Origin: a virus
IMG/VR virus record: IMGVR_UViG_3300031857_000055
Span: 42,542-106,541 of that record
Strand: one strand, 5' to 3'
Length of the DNA: 64,000 bases
Shown here: positions 1-8,718 of the stretch, piece by piece
Numbering within the stretch: the stretch's first letter is position 1
How the letters are laid out: the number at the start of each line of letters is the position of its first letter
Notes under the pieces: generated by a model
Told to the model about the DNA's origin: nothing
Databases searched by the model: none
Seen by the model: only the letters and a program-made list of their open reading frames with translations
Made by a program: the position numbers and the translations under genes

Positions 1-1
1 G

Positions 2-949
2 AATTATGATGACATTGTAGATATCGCAGACCTAGACTGCATCTATCTAAGCTATGACGAACCTCAGAAAGAAGAATTCTGGATCAAGATTAAGAACATG
101 GTTCCGTGGGCTAAGCGAGTAGACGGAGTTAAGGGTAGTGATGCTGCACACAAGGCAGCAGGAGAAGCAAGTGAGACAGAACGTTTCATTCTCATTGACG
201 GCGACAACATGCCGGACGAAGACTTCTTCAATCTACAGTTAGACTTTACAGGATTAGATGAAAACTACAAGTTAGCGCAATATCGTTGGAGAGCGGTCAA
301 CGCAATCAACGGTCTGCGTTATGGCAACGGCGGTATGAGTTCTTGGACTAAGACTTATGTTGCCAACATGAAGACCCATGAGACAAGTGACGGAAGTGAT
401 ACAACAGCGGTTGATTTCTGCATGGATTCTTCAGATAATCTATACTGGGCAATGCACGATTGCTACTCTACAACGTATCCTAACTACACTCCCTTCCAAG
501 CGTGGAGAGCAGGATTCCGTGAAGGTGTCAAGATGGTGCTTGATCGGGGTGCAAAGCCCAGTATAGACGAATTTCGTGAACGAGTTGCTGGACGCAATCT
601 AAACAATCTTACTATTTGGCATAACGTTGGCGCAGATGTAGAGAATGGTCTTTGGGCTATCTATGGTGCAAGATTAGGCACGCATATGACCATGCTTACT
701 GATTGGAATTATCGTGATGTTGCAGACTTTGACAACTACCCTGCATTGTGGGACAAATATAAGCACAACAATCCAGTCCTTAGTGCTGGGTTTATCGGAG
801 AAGAACTTGAGAGTAAGTTAGGATTACCAATGTGTACTCTTGATGCTGAACAGTCTAAGTTCTTCAAGCGCCACTATAATTCAGACAAGTATAACATGGG
901 TCCTCTCGTTAAGGAGATGGACGTAATCCGCAGAATTGAAGGATGGTAA
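2..949 (+). CDS. Glycosyltransferase-like protein, 5' truncated by window edge
   Basis: The frame is open from base 2 with no stop, so the gene starts outside the window; the first internal ATG at 98 is unlikely to be the true start. The visible part reads DIVDIADLDCIYLSYDEP, then a segment with KRVDGVKG, AHKAAGEAS and FILIDGDNM. The last looks like the nucleotide-sugar-binding strand and DxD-type acidic motif (DGDN) of a GT-A glycosyltransferase. The C-terminal half (AVNAINGLRYGNGG and FQAWRAGFREGVKM) is clearly homologous to the last 270 residues of the giant repeat protein at 27370-33360. The next gene starts inside its last codons. Glycosyltransfer is an inference from the fold-like pattern; donor and acceptor are unknown. 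Confidence 0.6.
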   Translation, partial: NYDDIVDIADLDCIYLSYDEPQKEEFWIKIKNMVPWAKRVDGVKGSDAAHKAAGEASETERFILIDGDNMPDEDFFNLQLDFTGLDENYKLAQYRWRAVNAINGLRYGNGGMSSWTKTYVANMKTHETSDGSDTTAVDFCMDSSDNLYWAMHDCYSTTYPNYTPFQAWRAGFREGVKMVLDRGAKPSIDEFRERVAGRNLNNLTIWHNVGADVENGLWAIYGARLGTHMTMLTDWNYRDVADFDNYPALWDKYKHNNPVLSAGFIGEELESKLGLPMCTLDAEQSKFFKRHYNSDKYNMGPLVKEMDVIRRIEGW

Positions 950-2346
950 TGTCAGAATCAGAAACAGACAGAATTAAAAGAATCCGCGACTTTATTGATG
1001 TGAACACTACGCCTACATTCTGTTTGGCTAAGTGGCAGCATGTCACAATGTATCTACAGTCGGGTGAGACACACTCTTGCTATCACCCAAAGCCGCACAA
1101 GATTCCATTAGCTGAGTTAAAAGATAACCCAAGTGCATTGCATAATACGATGCACAAGAAGCTTGAGCGTAAAGAAATGCTTGAGGGGAAGAAGCCAGAA
1201 GGCTGTCAATATTGCTGGAACATTGAAGAAATGGGCCCTGACTATATCAGCGACAGACATATTCGCAACGCAAGTATTTTTACAAAGGAACGCTATGAAC
1301 AAGCCAGTAAGGGAGCCTGGGACCAAAACATCAACCCAGAGTATTTGGAAATTAATTTTGGTAACGAGTGTAATTTTAAATGCGGCTATTGCCATCCGAA
1401 ATATAGTACAAGATTCTACAAAGAAATAGAAGACTTCGGTCCTGTTGAGAACGTAAAGAATCATCGCTGCGATGTTGACTGGATGAAGCTATTTCAACGT
1501 GAAGAAGAAAACCCGTATGTTGATGCTTTCTGGGAATGGTGGCCTGAGCTACGCAAGACACTAAACATCATGCGTGTTACCGGTGGCGAACCCACACTGC
1601 ACAAGTCAACATGGACACTGTTAGATAAGATTGATGAAGACCCAATGCCCTGGCTTGAGCTTAACATCAATAGCAATCTCGGCACTAAGAATATTCTTAT
1701 TGATCGCCTTGCCGTCAAAGTAAAGAAGCTGGTAGACGAAAAGAAAATTCGTGCATTCAAGCTGTTTACAAGCATGGACACATGGGGTGAACGTGCTGAG
1801 TATATTCGCACTGGTCTTGAATTAGAGCTATGGGAAAAGAATTTTCACACCTATGTTCAAAAGAGTGAAAGCCCCATCACATTCATGATCACGTTCAACA
1901 TCTTCTCAGTGACGAGCTTCAAGAGCTTGCTTGAGAAGTTCTTAGAGTGGCGCAGACAATATGGCTGGGATGAAGAACGCAAGCAGCATATCATTCGCTT
2001 TGACACGCCGTATCTACGTGAGCCTATTCAATACGATATGAACATTCTTCCTAAGGAACAGTTCATGCCCTACATGTACGAGTCATTGAAGTTTATGGAA
2101 GACAACTTAGATGACACTCGTGCAGACGCCTTCAGCACAATTGAATATGAAAAGTTCAAACGAGTTGTTGACTATATGGCAGAAACAGTGTATAGTGAAG
2201 ACAAGCTAATTGAAGGTCGCAGAGATTTCTATAATTGGTTTAATGAATTGGATGATCGTCGTGAGAATGATTTGTTGACTGTCTTCCCAGAAATGATGGA
2301 TTTTTATAAATTATGTCAACAAGTAAATTTGACGAACCCTCTCTGA
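943..2346 (+). CDS. Radical SAM protein with N-terminal SPASM-like cysteines
   Basis: 467 aa. The radical SAM cluster motif CNFKCGYC (CX3CX2C, Cys143/147/150) is followed by RVTGGEPTL, the GGEP motif that contacts S-adenosylmethionine. An N-terminal region with a single Cys near FCLAKWQH, SCYHP and CQYCWNIEEMG looks like a diverged SPASM/twitch auxiliary-cluster region. It should use a [4Fe-4S] cluster to cleave SAM and start radical chemistry; the substrate is unknown. It overlaps the upstream gene; an ATG at 949 (TAATG coupling) is an alternative start. It is the most diverged of the four permuted radical SAM paralogues in a row. Confidence 0.82.
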   Translation: MVMSESETDRIKRIRDFIDVNTTPTFCLAKWQHVTMYLQSGETHSCYHPKPHKIPLAELKDNPSALHNTMHKKLERKEMLEGKKPEGCQYCWNIEEMGPDYISDRHIRNASIFTKERYEQASKGAWDQNINPEYLEINFGNECNFKCGYCHPKYSTRFYKEIEDFGPVENVKNHRCDVDWMKLFQREEENPYVDAFWEWWPELRKTLNIMRVTGGEPTLHKSTWTLLDKIDEDPMPWLELNINSNLGTKNILIDRLAVKVKKLVDEKKIRAFKLFTSMDTWGERAEYIRTGLELELWEKNFHTYVQKSESPITFMITFNIFSVTSFKSLLEKFLEWRRQYGWDEERKQHIIRFDTPYLREPIQYDMNILPKEQFMPYMYESLKFMEDNLDDTRADAFSTIEYEKFKRVVDYMAETVYSEDKLIEGRRDFYNWFNELDDRRENDLLTVFPEMMDFYKLCQQVNLTNPL

Positions 2347-2573
2347 GAAATAGAAAATGGGAGTGCATTGGTATGGATATGCCTAGCCAAAATGCCGTAT
2401 ATAATATCCGTGCGCAAGAAATCAGAGATTGGATTGAAGAACAACCGACAGTCATGTGGGCGCAGTATGGTATAGATGAGATTTACGAGGGTAAACCTAT
2501 ATCTGCAATGTTTGGGCAGAACTATGTCTTTACAGAAGAAATGGAGGCGTGGTTCACGTTAAGATGGGTATGA
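2313..2573 (+). CDS. Small hypothetical protein between radical SAM genes
   Basis: 86 aa, not recognised. It overlaps the 3' end of the preceding radical SAM gene by 34 nt and the start of the next by 25 nt, and it fills the only gap between them. The protein is rich in Trp, Glu and Met (EIRDWIEEQPTVMWAQYG). It has no cysteines apart from one near the N-terminus and no membrane segment. Overlap on both sides argues for a translationally coupled operon gene, but the alternative that it is spurious cannot be excluded. Confidence 0.5.
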   Translation: MSTSKFDEPSLRNRKWECIGMDMPSQNAVYNIRAQEIRDWIEEQPTVMWAQYGIDEIYEGKPISAMFGQNYVFTEEMEAWFTLRWV

Positions 2574-3832
2574 ATTTAACAGATAAAGCAAAGAATAGCA
2601 AAACTTTTTGTGTGTATCCCTGGATACACATTCATACCAGTCCAATGGGAGCTATTGCACCATGCTGCATAGGGGCGTCGGTGTCAAACACCGATTTAGC
2701 CGACGAAGTAAAAGGAAAACGTCTTGATGATTTAGTAAATCATGACAGAATCAAGCAGTTACGGTTAGACATGCTTGCAGGAAAAAAATGTAGTGAATGT
2801 AAAATCTGTTATGAATTAGAAGATGCAGGGGTTGATAGTTTTAGAGTAACGGGCTTGAGAGAATATCCTGAGGTCGCTGAGGAATTAGTAACTGACACTA
2901 ATATAGATGGATCACTGTCTAATTTTGAAATGCGTTATTTTGATATGCGCTTTAGTAACATTTGTAACTTCAAGTGTAGAACTTGCGGTCAAGAATATAG
3001 CAGTCAGTGGGAACAAGAAAATCTACGAAACAACGTATCATATGCAAGGATGTTTTCTAAAGGTGCCGAAACTGAATTACTTGAAGATGTGTTAGAACAA
3101 GTACCCAACTTTGAAACTGCGTATTTTGCAGGCGGTGAACCTCTGATTACCGAAGAACATTATATTATCCTAGAAGAAATGATTCGTAAAGGTAAGACTG
3201 ATGTGGCATTGCGGTATAATACTAACATGAGCAATATTAAATTCAAGAACAAGGATTTAATGTCTCTTTGGAAAAACTTTAAACATGTTAATGTATCTGC
3301 GAGTATTGATCATTACGGTGAGAGAGCAGAATATATTAGGCATGGTACTAACTGGTCAGTTGTAGAAGAAAACTTAAAGATAGCTAAAGAATCAGCCGTG
3401 GTTAACTTATCCTTAAATACTGTTCTGAGCGTGTTTAACTTTTTTACCATTGACTCTTTTTACAAGTATATGCACCACGCTAACATCTATACTAAAAATA
3501 GTCCGGAATCAACATTATACTGCATGACCTCGCCTGATCACCTGGCATGTCATTGGTTGAATCCAGAACATAAACTTATAGGGAATGAGAGCTTAAGTAG
3601 AGCAATAAATTTTATGGAACAAGAAAATTTCCGAGAAGGTCACATCCGACATATCAAAGCAGCATTAAATTGGTCGTGCTCCAAAGACACTTCTGATAAC
3701 ATAGACGGGAGTGGTTATACTAACGCTATCAATTTCAGAAATTCTATTGAGGAACTAGACAAGATCAGGGGAGAATCATTTGAGAAGGTATTTCCTGAAT
3801 TGATTCCAATATTGGAATCTACATATGAATAA
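2549..3832 (+). CDS. Radical SAM protein with N-terminal SPASM-like domain
   Basis: 427 aa from a GTG at 2549; ATGs at 2564 and 2570 are plausible alternative starts. Residues 20-95 carry FCVYPWIH, a G-x-x-x-PCC motif and CSECKICYE, the cysteine pattern of a SPASM domain but placed before the core. The radical SAM motif CNFKCRTC is at 139-146, followed by YFAGGEPLI. It is a close paralogue of the next two genes (shared RYFDMRFSNICNFKCRTCG). It probably performs radical chemistry on a peptide, sugar or small-molecule substrate; which one is unknown. It overlaps the next gene by 8 nt. Confidence 0.85.
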   Translation: MVHVKMGMNLTDKAKNSKTFCVYPWIHIHTSPMGAIAPCCIGASVSNTDLADEVKGKRLDDLVNHDRIKQLRLDMLAGKKCSECKICYELEDAGVDSFRVTGLREYPEVAEELVTDTNIDGSLSNFEMRYFDMRFSNICNFKCRTCGQEYSSQWEQENLRNNVSYARMFSKGAETELLEDVLEQVPNFETAYFAGGEPLITEEHYIILEEMIRKGKTDVALRYNTNMSNIKFKNKDLMSLWKNFKHVNVSASIDHYGERAEYIRHGTNWSVVEENLKIAKESAVVNLSLNTVLSVFNFFTIDSFYKYMHHANIYTKNSPESTLYCMTSPDHLACHWLNPEHKLIGNESLSRAINFMEQENFREGHIRHIKAALNWSCSKDTSDNIDGSGYTNAINFRNSIEELDKIRGESFEKVFPELIPILESTYE

Positions 3833-5054
3833 AGACTTTCTCTTAAACGATAGCAAGACATTTTGCATGTTCCCGTGGGTGCATTTAAATGCGACGCCTA
3901 AGGGTGACGTATATCCTTGCTGTAGTAATGACTATACAGACCCAGTTGGTAACACTAAGAATAATTCATTAGAAGAAATCTTTAACAGTCCAAAGATGAA
4001 AGAATTACGCTTGGATATGTTAAACGAGCGTAAAAATAAGATTTGCGACTTCTGCTATAAGCACGAAGAAGCTGGCCCGTATAGTTTCCGTAACTATAGC
4101 AAAGAACACTTTGGCAAATACTTTGATGAAATTGTACCCACCACACAAGATGATGGTACTGTTGACGAATTCAAGATGAGATATTTTGATATCAGATTTA
4201 GTAACATTTGTAACTTTAAGTGCAGAACCTGTGGGTCAGAGTTTAGCTCTAAGTGGGGCGAAGAAATGCGCAAGAACTACGACCCTAATCATCCCGTGTT
4301 AATTCACGTTGATGATAATCGTGGCACAGTTCTTGATGAAGTGTTAGAGCATATTGAACATATTGATCTTGCATACTTTGCGGGCGGCGAACCACTCATC
4401 ACTGATGAGCATTATACTATGCTTGAGGCAATGATTCGTAAGGGCCGCACTGACATTACTCTACGCTATAACACAAATGCAAGCAATATCAAGTATAAAA
4501 AGCATGATGTACTTGATTTATGGAAGCATTTTAAAAAGATTGAACTAAGCTGTAGCATTGATCACTATGGCGAACGTGCTGAGTATATGCGTAAAGGAAC
4601 AGACTGGGGAGTTGTAGAAAGCAATTTACTTACATTCCGTGAATTGGATTATGTTATCTTTCAGATGAATACTGTTTTCAGTATCTACAACTACCTCACT
4701 ATCGGAGACTTTTATCAATATCTTAAGGATAAGAACATCGTGAGAACAGAAGATTGGTATCATTCGCTCTATCTTGCCGTACATCCTAATTATTATTGTG
4801 CTAAAAGTCTCCCTAAAGAATTAAAAACAGTAGCAGGTGAAAAAGCATTAGCCTGGGCTAACGCTAATATGGACGACAAGACTTGTGTACCAAGACTCGT
4901 GGTAGATGCAGTGAACTTTGCGAACGATACCGATCAGTGGGGCGAAGTCAGAGACAAGTTCTTGATGCATACTAAGTCAGTTGACAGAATTAGAGGCGAA
5001 AACTTCTGGGAAACCTTCCCCGAATTAAATAGATTACAGGATTTATATGAATGA
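3825..5054 (+). CDS. Radical SAM protein with N-terminal SPASM-like domain
   Basis: 409 aa. This has the clearest N-terminal SPASM-like region of the set: FCMFPWVHL, GDVYPCCS, GNTKNNSLEEIFNSPKMKEL and CDFCYKHEE, matching the usual order of C-terminal SPASM domains (G-x-x-x-PC, GN, SL-EI-N, C-x-x-C). The radical SAM Cys motif is at 129/133/136, followed by YFAGGEPLI. It is a tandem paralogue of the previous gene. The start overlaps the end of the upstream gene and the stop overlaps the next small gene in ATGA fashion, so the run is probably one transcript. Confidence 0.86.
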   Translation: MNKDFLLNDSKTFCMFPWVHLNATPKGDVYPCCSNDYTDPVGNTKNNSLEEIFNSPKMKELRLDMLNERKNKICDFCYKHEEAGPYSFRNYSKEHFGKYFDEIVPTTQDDGTVDEFKMRYFDIRFSNICNFKCRTCGSEFSSKWGEEMRKNYDPNHPVLIHVDDNRGTVLDEVLEHIEHIDLAYFAGGEPLITDEHYTMLEAMIRKGRTDITLRYNTNASNIKYKKHDVLDLWKHFKKIELSCSIDHYGERAEYMRKGTDWGVVESNLLTFRELDYVIFQMNTVFSIYNYLTIGDFYQYLKDKNIVRTEDWYHSLYLAVHPNYYCAKSLPKELKTVAGEKALAWANANMDDKTCVPRLVVDAVNFANDTDQWGEVRDKFLMHTKSVDRIRGENFWETFPELNRLQDLYE

Positions 5055-5173
5055 ACGAAAAGAAGTACTGTCCCCCATTATCATTGACCACTCAGTGGGA
5101 ATTTTGGGCTTGGATTTATAATATGAAGCGAAATGACAGTGCAAGGTTCAAGAAGAAGAAACAGTATGATTGA
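5051..5173 (+). CDS. Small basic protein linking radical SAM genes
   Basis: 40 aa. It starts with an ATGA overlap on the preceding stop and ends 8 nt inside the next radical SAM gene. The protein has a Trp-rich middle (QWEFWAWIYNM) and a basic tail (RFKKKKQYD). Function is unknown. Coupling on both sides is the main evidence that it is translated. A small amphipathic or membrane-associated accessory peptide is possible but unproven. Confidence 0.5.
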   Translation: MNEKKYCPPLSLTTQWEFWAWIYNMKRNDSARFKKKKQYD

Positions 5174-6443
5174 CAAGAATAAAGTAGAAAAGTTAGTTAC
5201 AGAAGGTAAGCATTTTTGCGTGTTGCCTTGGGTGCATTTTCATGCATGGCCCGATAAGCGAGTAATGCCTTGCTGCGTTGCTGACAGTAACATGCCGGTA
5301 GCTCAAATTGAGGGCGATCAATCTATTATTGAAATGATGAACAGCGACCGCTACAAGGAAATTCGTGCGGCGATGCTTGATGACATTGAAGTTCCTGAGT
5401 GTAAGCGTTGCTTTGACCTTGAGCTTATGGGTACATGGACTATGCGCCAGAGTCATAATAAGCGCAGAGGTCAAGACTATGTAAACTACATTGCTGAGAA
5501 CACACAAGAAGACGGTGCGCTCTCAGAGTTTGAAATGAAGTACATGGACATTCGTTTCAGCAATCTATGTAACATGAAGTGCCGTAGTTGTGGCCCAGAC
5601 TGTTCAAGTCAGTGGGCGCAAGAGTTTGTTGACAAGCGTGGAAAACAAATGTGGGAAGAATACTTCCCTAATCGTAAAGTAGTCATCAACAATAACGATG
5701 ACCAAAAGTTTATGGTTAAGTTAAAGCCATATCTTGCAGACGTTTCAGAAGTATACTTTGCTGGCGGCGAAATTATTATTACGCCAGAGCATTATGAATG
5801 TCTTGATTATTGGGTTGAAAATGGTCAGGCAGATACTATTGAATTAAACTATACTACTAATTTCTCAACATTACATGGATATAAAGACAAGAACCTACTT
5901 GAATATTGGAAGAAGTTCAAGAATATTCAAGTGTGGGCGTCATTAGATGCACACGGTGATCTAGCCGAATGTATTCGTAAGGGCACTGATTGGGATAAGA
6001 TCGTTGCTAACATTAAGAAGTTGAAGGAAGAACTTCCTCACGTACAATTGAGCATTACGCCTACTATTAGTATTTGGAATATCTTTAAGTTCCCTGACTT
6101 CTTTGACTACATGGTTGAAAACAATTTGCTGGATCTAACGATTAGTCCAAGATTTAATCTTGCGACTAGCCCATGGTATGCTAATGTCATGATTCTTCCT
6201 AGACATGTAAAGAACAGATTAGTTGAGCTTTACCGTGTTTATCAGAACAAGTACGGCAAAGATAATATGGATATTTATAATGGCTTCAAGATGATTATCT
6301 ATAATCTAAGCGTAGGCGACGAAAACAAAGGAGGCATTCTGGAGTTCAAGCAGTTCAATGACGAGCTGGATCAGTTTAGAAATGAGAAGTTTGAAGACCT
6401 TGTTCCGGAGATTAAGGAAGTGTACGAGTGGGCCGCAAGTTAA
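5166..6443 (+). CDS. Radical SAM protein with N-terminal SPASM-like domain
   Basis: 425 aa from ATG 5166, preceded by an AAGAAGAA purine run; an in-frame ATG at 5133 would add an unconserved 11-residue extension. The N-terminus has FCVLPWVHFHAWP, RVMPCCVAD and CKRCFDLE (SPASM-like). The radical SAM motif CNMKCRSC is at 135-142, followed by YFAGGEIII. The usual Pro of GGEP is Ile here, which may alter SAM contacts. It is the third of three close tandem paralogues. It overlaps the next gene by 16 nt. Confidence 0.84.
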   Translation: MIDKNKVEKLVTEGKHFCVLPWVHFHAWPDKRVMPCCVADSNMPVAQIEGDQSIIEMMNSDRYKEIRAAMLDDIEVPECKRCFDLELMGTWTMRQSHNKRRGQDYVNYIAENTQEDGALSEFEMKYMDIRFSNLCNMKCRSCGPDCSSQWAQEFVDKRGKQMWEEYFPNRKVVINNNDDQKFMVKLKPYLADVSEVYFAGGEIIITPEHYECLDYWVENGQADTIELNYTTNFSTLHGYKDKNLLEYWKKFKNIQVWASLDAHGDLAECIRKGTDWDKIVANIKKLKEELPHVQLSITPTISIWNIFKFPDFFDYMVENNLLDLTISPRFNLATSPWYANVMILPRHVKNRLVELYRVYQNKYGKDNMDIYNGFKMIIYNLSVGDENKGGILEFKQFNDELDQFRNEKFEDLVPEIKEVYEWAAS

Positions 6444-7390
6444 TTGCAATTGAGGCACCTGAGCAATATCTTGCTATTACATGGCAGGTAAACAATTTCT
6501 GCAACTTCCGCTGTAGTTATTGTAACCCTGGCAACTGGGCAGGCGAAAATCCTAACAACGGTAACCTAGATATCTACATCAATAATCTCAAGGCGATCAT
6601 TGACAAGTATCTTGATATAGGATATAAAAACTTTAAGTTCTTTTTCAGCGGCGGAGAGCCTACAGCTTGGAAGAACTTTATTCCTATCTGTGAATTTCTA
6701 AATGATTACGTATCATGTACATTAGCAGTCAATACGAATCTAAGCAGACCATTAGCCTGGTGGGAAAAACATCACCATTTATTTGATGACGTTGTTGCAA
6801 GTTATCACGTAGAGTTCGCTAAGAAGGAACGCTACGAAGAAAACAATATCTTTCTATGCGACAAAGTAAACTACTTGTCAACTAAAATGTTATTACACGA
6901 TGAGAGATTTTGGGAAGTAGTTGAGTTCGGCAATCATCTAAAGACAGTGATGCCTAATTACTTTATTGAGTGGACTCCGCTGTTTGACGAAATGACTGTC
7001 AACGCTGGCCCCTGGAAATATGCTGATCCGTTGAAAGAACAGTTTGTACGTGAGAACACGATTGAAATCAAGCAGACACTACCTAAGCCCAATAAAAGAT
7101 GTGAGACAGTCAGCTACAGTAGATATGATGATGGTTTTGTCACACCGACAAATAGCAATCAAGTAATTGTAGATGGCGAGAACTTCTTTAGTGGCTGGAA
7201 ATGCAACGTGGGCGATAGTATCTTCATTAGCCCTAATGGTCAAGTAAGCTTAGCAAGCTGCGGGCAAGGCGGCGTAGTAGGCCATATTTTAGAAGACATA
7301 AGTAAAGTAGGGCCCAAGCAAATCACATGCTTCAAGCAGCATTGTCATTGTGGCACCGATATCATCATTCCCAAATTTAAGGTAGACTAA
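6428..7390 (+). CDS. Radical SAM protein, conventional N-terminal core
   Basis: 320 aa from GTG 6428. The order differs from its upstream neighbours: the radical SAM motif CNFRCSYC is near the N-terminus (25-32), then FFFSGGEPTAW. A Cys-rich C-terminus (SCGQGG, TCFKQHCHCGTD) may hold an auxiliary cluster. The segment GQVSLASCGQ resembles the G-x-V-x-x-C of SPASM domains. Substrate is unknown. The stop abuts the start of the glycosyltransferase-like gene (TAATG). Confidence 0.84.
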   Translation: MGRKLIAIEAPEQYLAITWQVNNFCNFRCSYCNPGNWAGENPNNGNLDIYINNLKAIIDKYLDIGYKNFKFFFSGGEPTAWKNFIPICEFLNDYVSCTLAVNTNLSRPLAWWEKHHHLFDDVVASYHVEFAKKERYEENNIFLCDKVNYLSTKMLLHDERFWEVVEFGNHLKTVMPNYFIEWTPLFDEMTVNAGPWKYADPLKEQFVRENTIEIKQTLPKPNKRCETVSYSRYDDGFVTPTNSNQVIVDGENFFSGWKCNVGDSIFISPNGQVSLASCGQGGVVGHILEDISKVGPKQITCFKQHCHCGTDIIIPKFKVD

Positions 7391-8718
7391 TGGAAAAGAC
7401 TAAAGTAGTATATAGTTGGATTGGACCAAGAGGTCCCATATGGAATACTGAGTTACCTAATGTGTACTCTTTTGCATGTGTTACCTTCGAAGGCCAAACG
7501 AACAGCACTAAGTTTAACGCTGATGACACCTGGCTATCATTTTTTAGTCACGGCAAAGACATGTTTGAAATGTATCCTTCTCCTGCTATTGAAGAAAATG
7601 ATGACAGACATTTTATTATCCCCTTCTCACTTGTATGGAGAATCAACTTTGAAAGTTATTTCTTAGGTAGAACAGGACTTCTGGAGTTTGCTCACACGCC
7701 ATGGCACTTAATTAATCTGGTGCGTGAAAAGAATGGTTATATTTTGATTGACTACAGTGTAGAAGCATTCTTAGAGCATAGACACATCAATGCACTACAT
7801 GCTTATTTTGGACAAATACATAATATACCATTGCACAAGATCATTTATTTGACCGGCACGGTTAATGCTAAAGAAATTTATGATGAATATTGTTTAGTGA
7901 AGAACATTCCCGATACTCCCGAGAATCGTTTAACTATTGTACCATATGCAGCGTCACAGCATATATTCAGACCAAACCTCGAAGAACATCCCGAACCTGA
8001 ATATAATACAGAGATAGTTCCGGAAAAGTTATTCTTATCATGGAATCGTAGATATAGGCAGCATAGACTTGAGCTTGCACCAATTCTTGAGCTACACAAT
8101 GTAGTTGAGAGAAGTTATATTAGCTTCAGTAGATCACATATTGAAAATCCATCATTAGACTTCTTAAATGAAGCCAGCTCACTGTCGTTACATAATAGAT
8201 TCAATGATTTAGGAATAACTCGTGAAATCGTAGAACGATTTTATAATAGACTTCCATTAGTATTAGATGGAGAAGACGAAATTGTACAAATGTGTCAAGA
8301 CCATGATAACGTATCAAGACCTTATTATCAGAATAGTTTGATCAGCTTGATAACTGAAACGAACTTTTACAATGTTGAAGGAACATTAACTGAGAAAAGC
8401 TTTAAGCCCTTCAAAGAAAAGCATCCATTCATATTAGTAGGGGCATTTGGCTGCTTGAAAGCTATGAGAGATTTGGGCTTTAGAACATTCGGAGAATTTT
8501 GGGATGAGAGTTATGATACAATTCAAGATCCTACTCTGAGAATGAAAGCTATTGCTAAAATTATTGAGCAAATGAGTCATTGGTCTAACGAGCAAATATT
8601 AGAGTTTAGACGCAATGTTAAACCAATATTGGATCATAACTATCAAGTATTAAAAAATAGTAGCCGCAGACACATAGTTGAAAAAGTACATCATATTGTG
8701 CGAGGAAGCGATGCGTAA
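7390..8718 (+). CDS. Glycosyltransferase-like protein, family A member 1
   Basis: 442 aa. The first of five proteins in the window that share a C-terminal block: S-x-I-T-E-T-N-F-Y, T-E-K-[ST]-F-K-P, a K-H-P-F-I strand, then GFRTFGEFWDESYD and an Arg-containing helix. The E-T/EK pattern resembles the nucleotide-sugar-binding C-terminal half of GT-B enzymes such as fucosyltransferases, so a glycosyltransferase role is likely but unproven. A middle block LFLSWNRRYRQHRLEL also recurs in the family. It overlaps the epimerase gene by 8 nt. Confidence 0.65.
   Translation: MEKTKVVYSWIGPRGPIWNTELPNVYSFACVTFEGQTNSTKFNADDTWLSFFSHGKDMFEMYPSPAIEENDDRHFIIPFSLVWRINFESYFLGRTGLLEFAHTPWHLINLVREKNGYILIDYSVEAFLEHRHINALHAYFGQIHNIPLHKIIYLTGTVNAKEIYDEYCLVKNIPDTPENRLTIVPYAASQHIFRPNLEEHPEPEYNTEIVPEKLFLSWNRRYRQHRLELAPILELHNVVERSYISFSRSHIENPSLDFLNEASSLSLHNRFNDLGITREIVERFYNRLPLVLDGEDEIVQMCQDHDNVSRPYYQNSLISLITETNFYNVEGTLTEKSFKPFKEKHPFILVGAFGCLKAMRDLGFRTFGEFWDESYDTIQDPTLRMKAIAKIIEQMSHWSNEQILEFRRNVKPILDHNYQVLKNSSRRHIVEKVHHIVRGSDA

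Noticed and set aside
8678-8710. Upstream ATG for the GDP-mannose epimerase
   Set aside because: It would add an 11-residue leader inside the previous gene. ATG 8711 has GAGGA and starts directly with the Rossmann strand.
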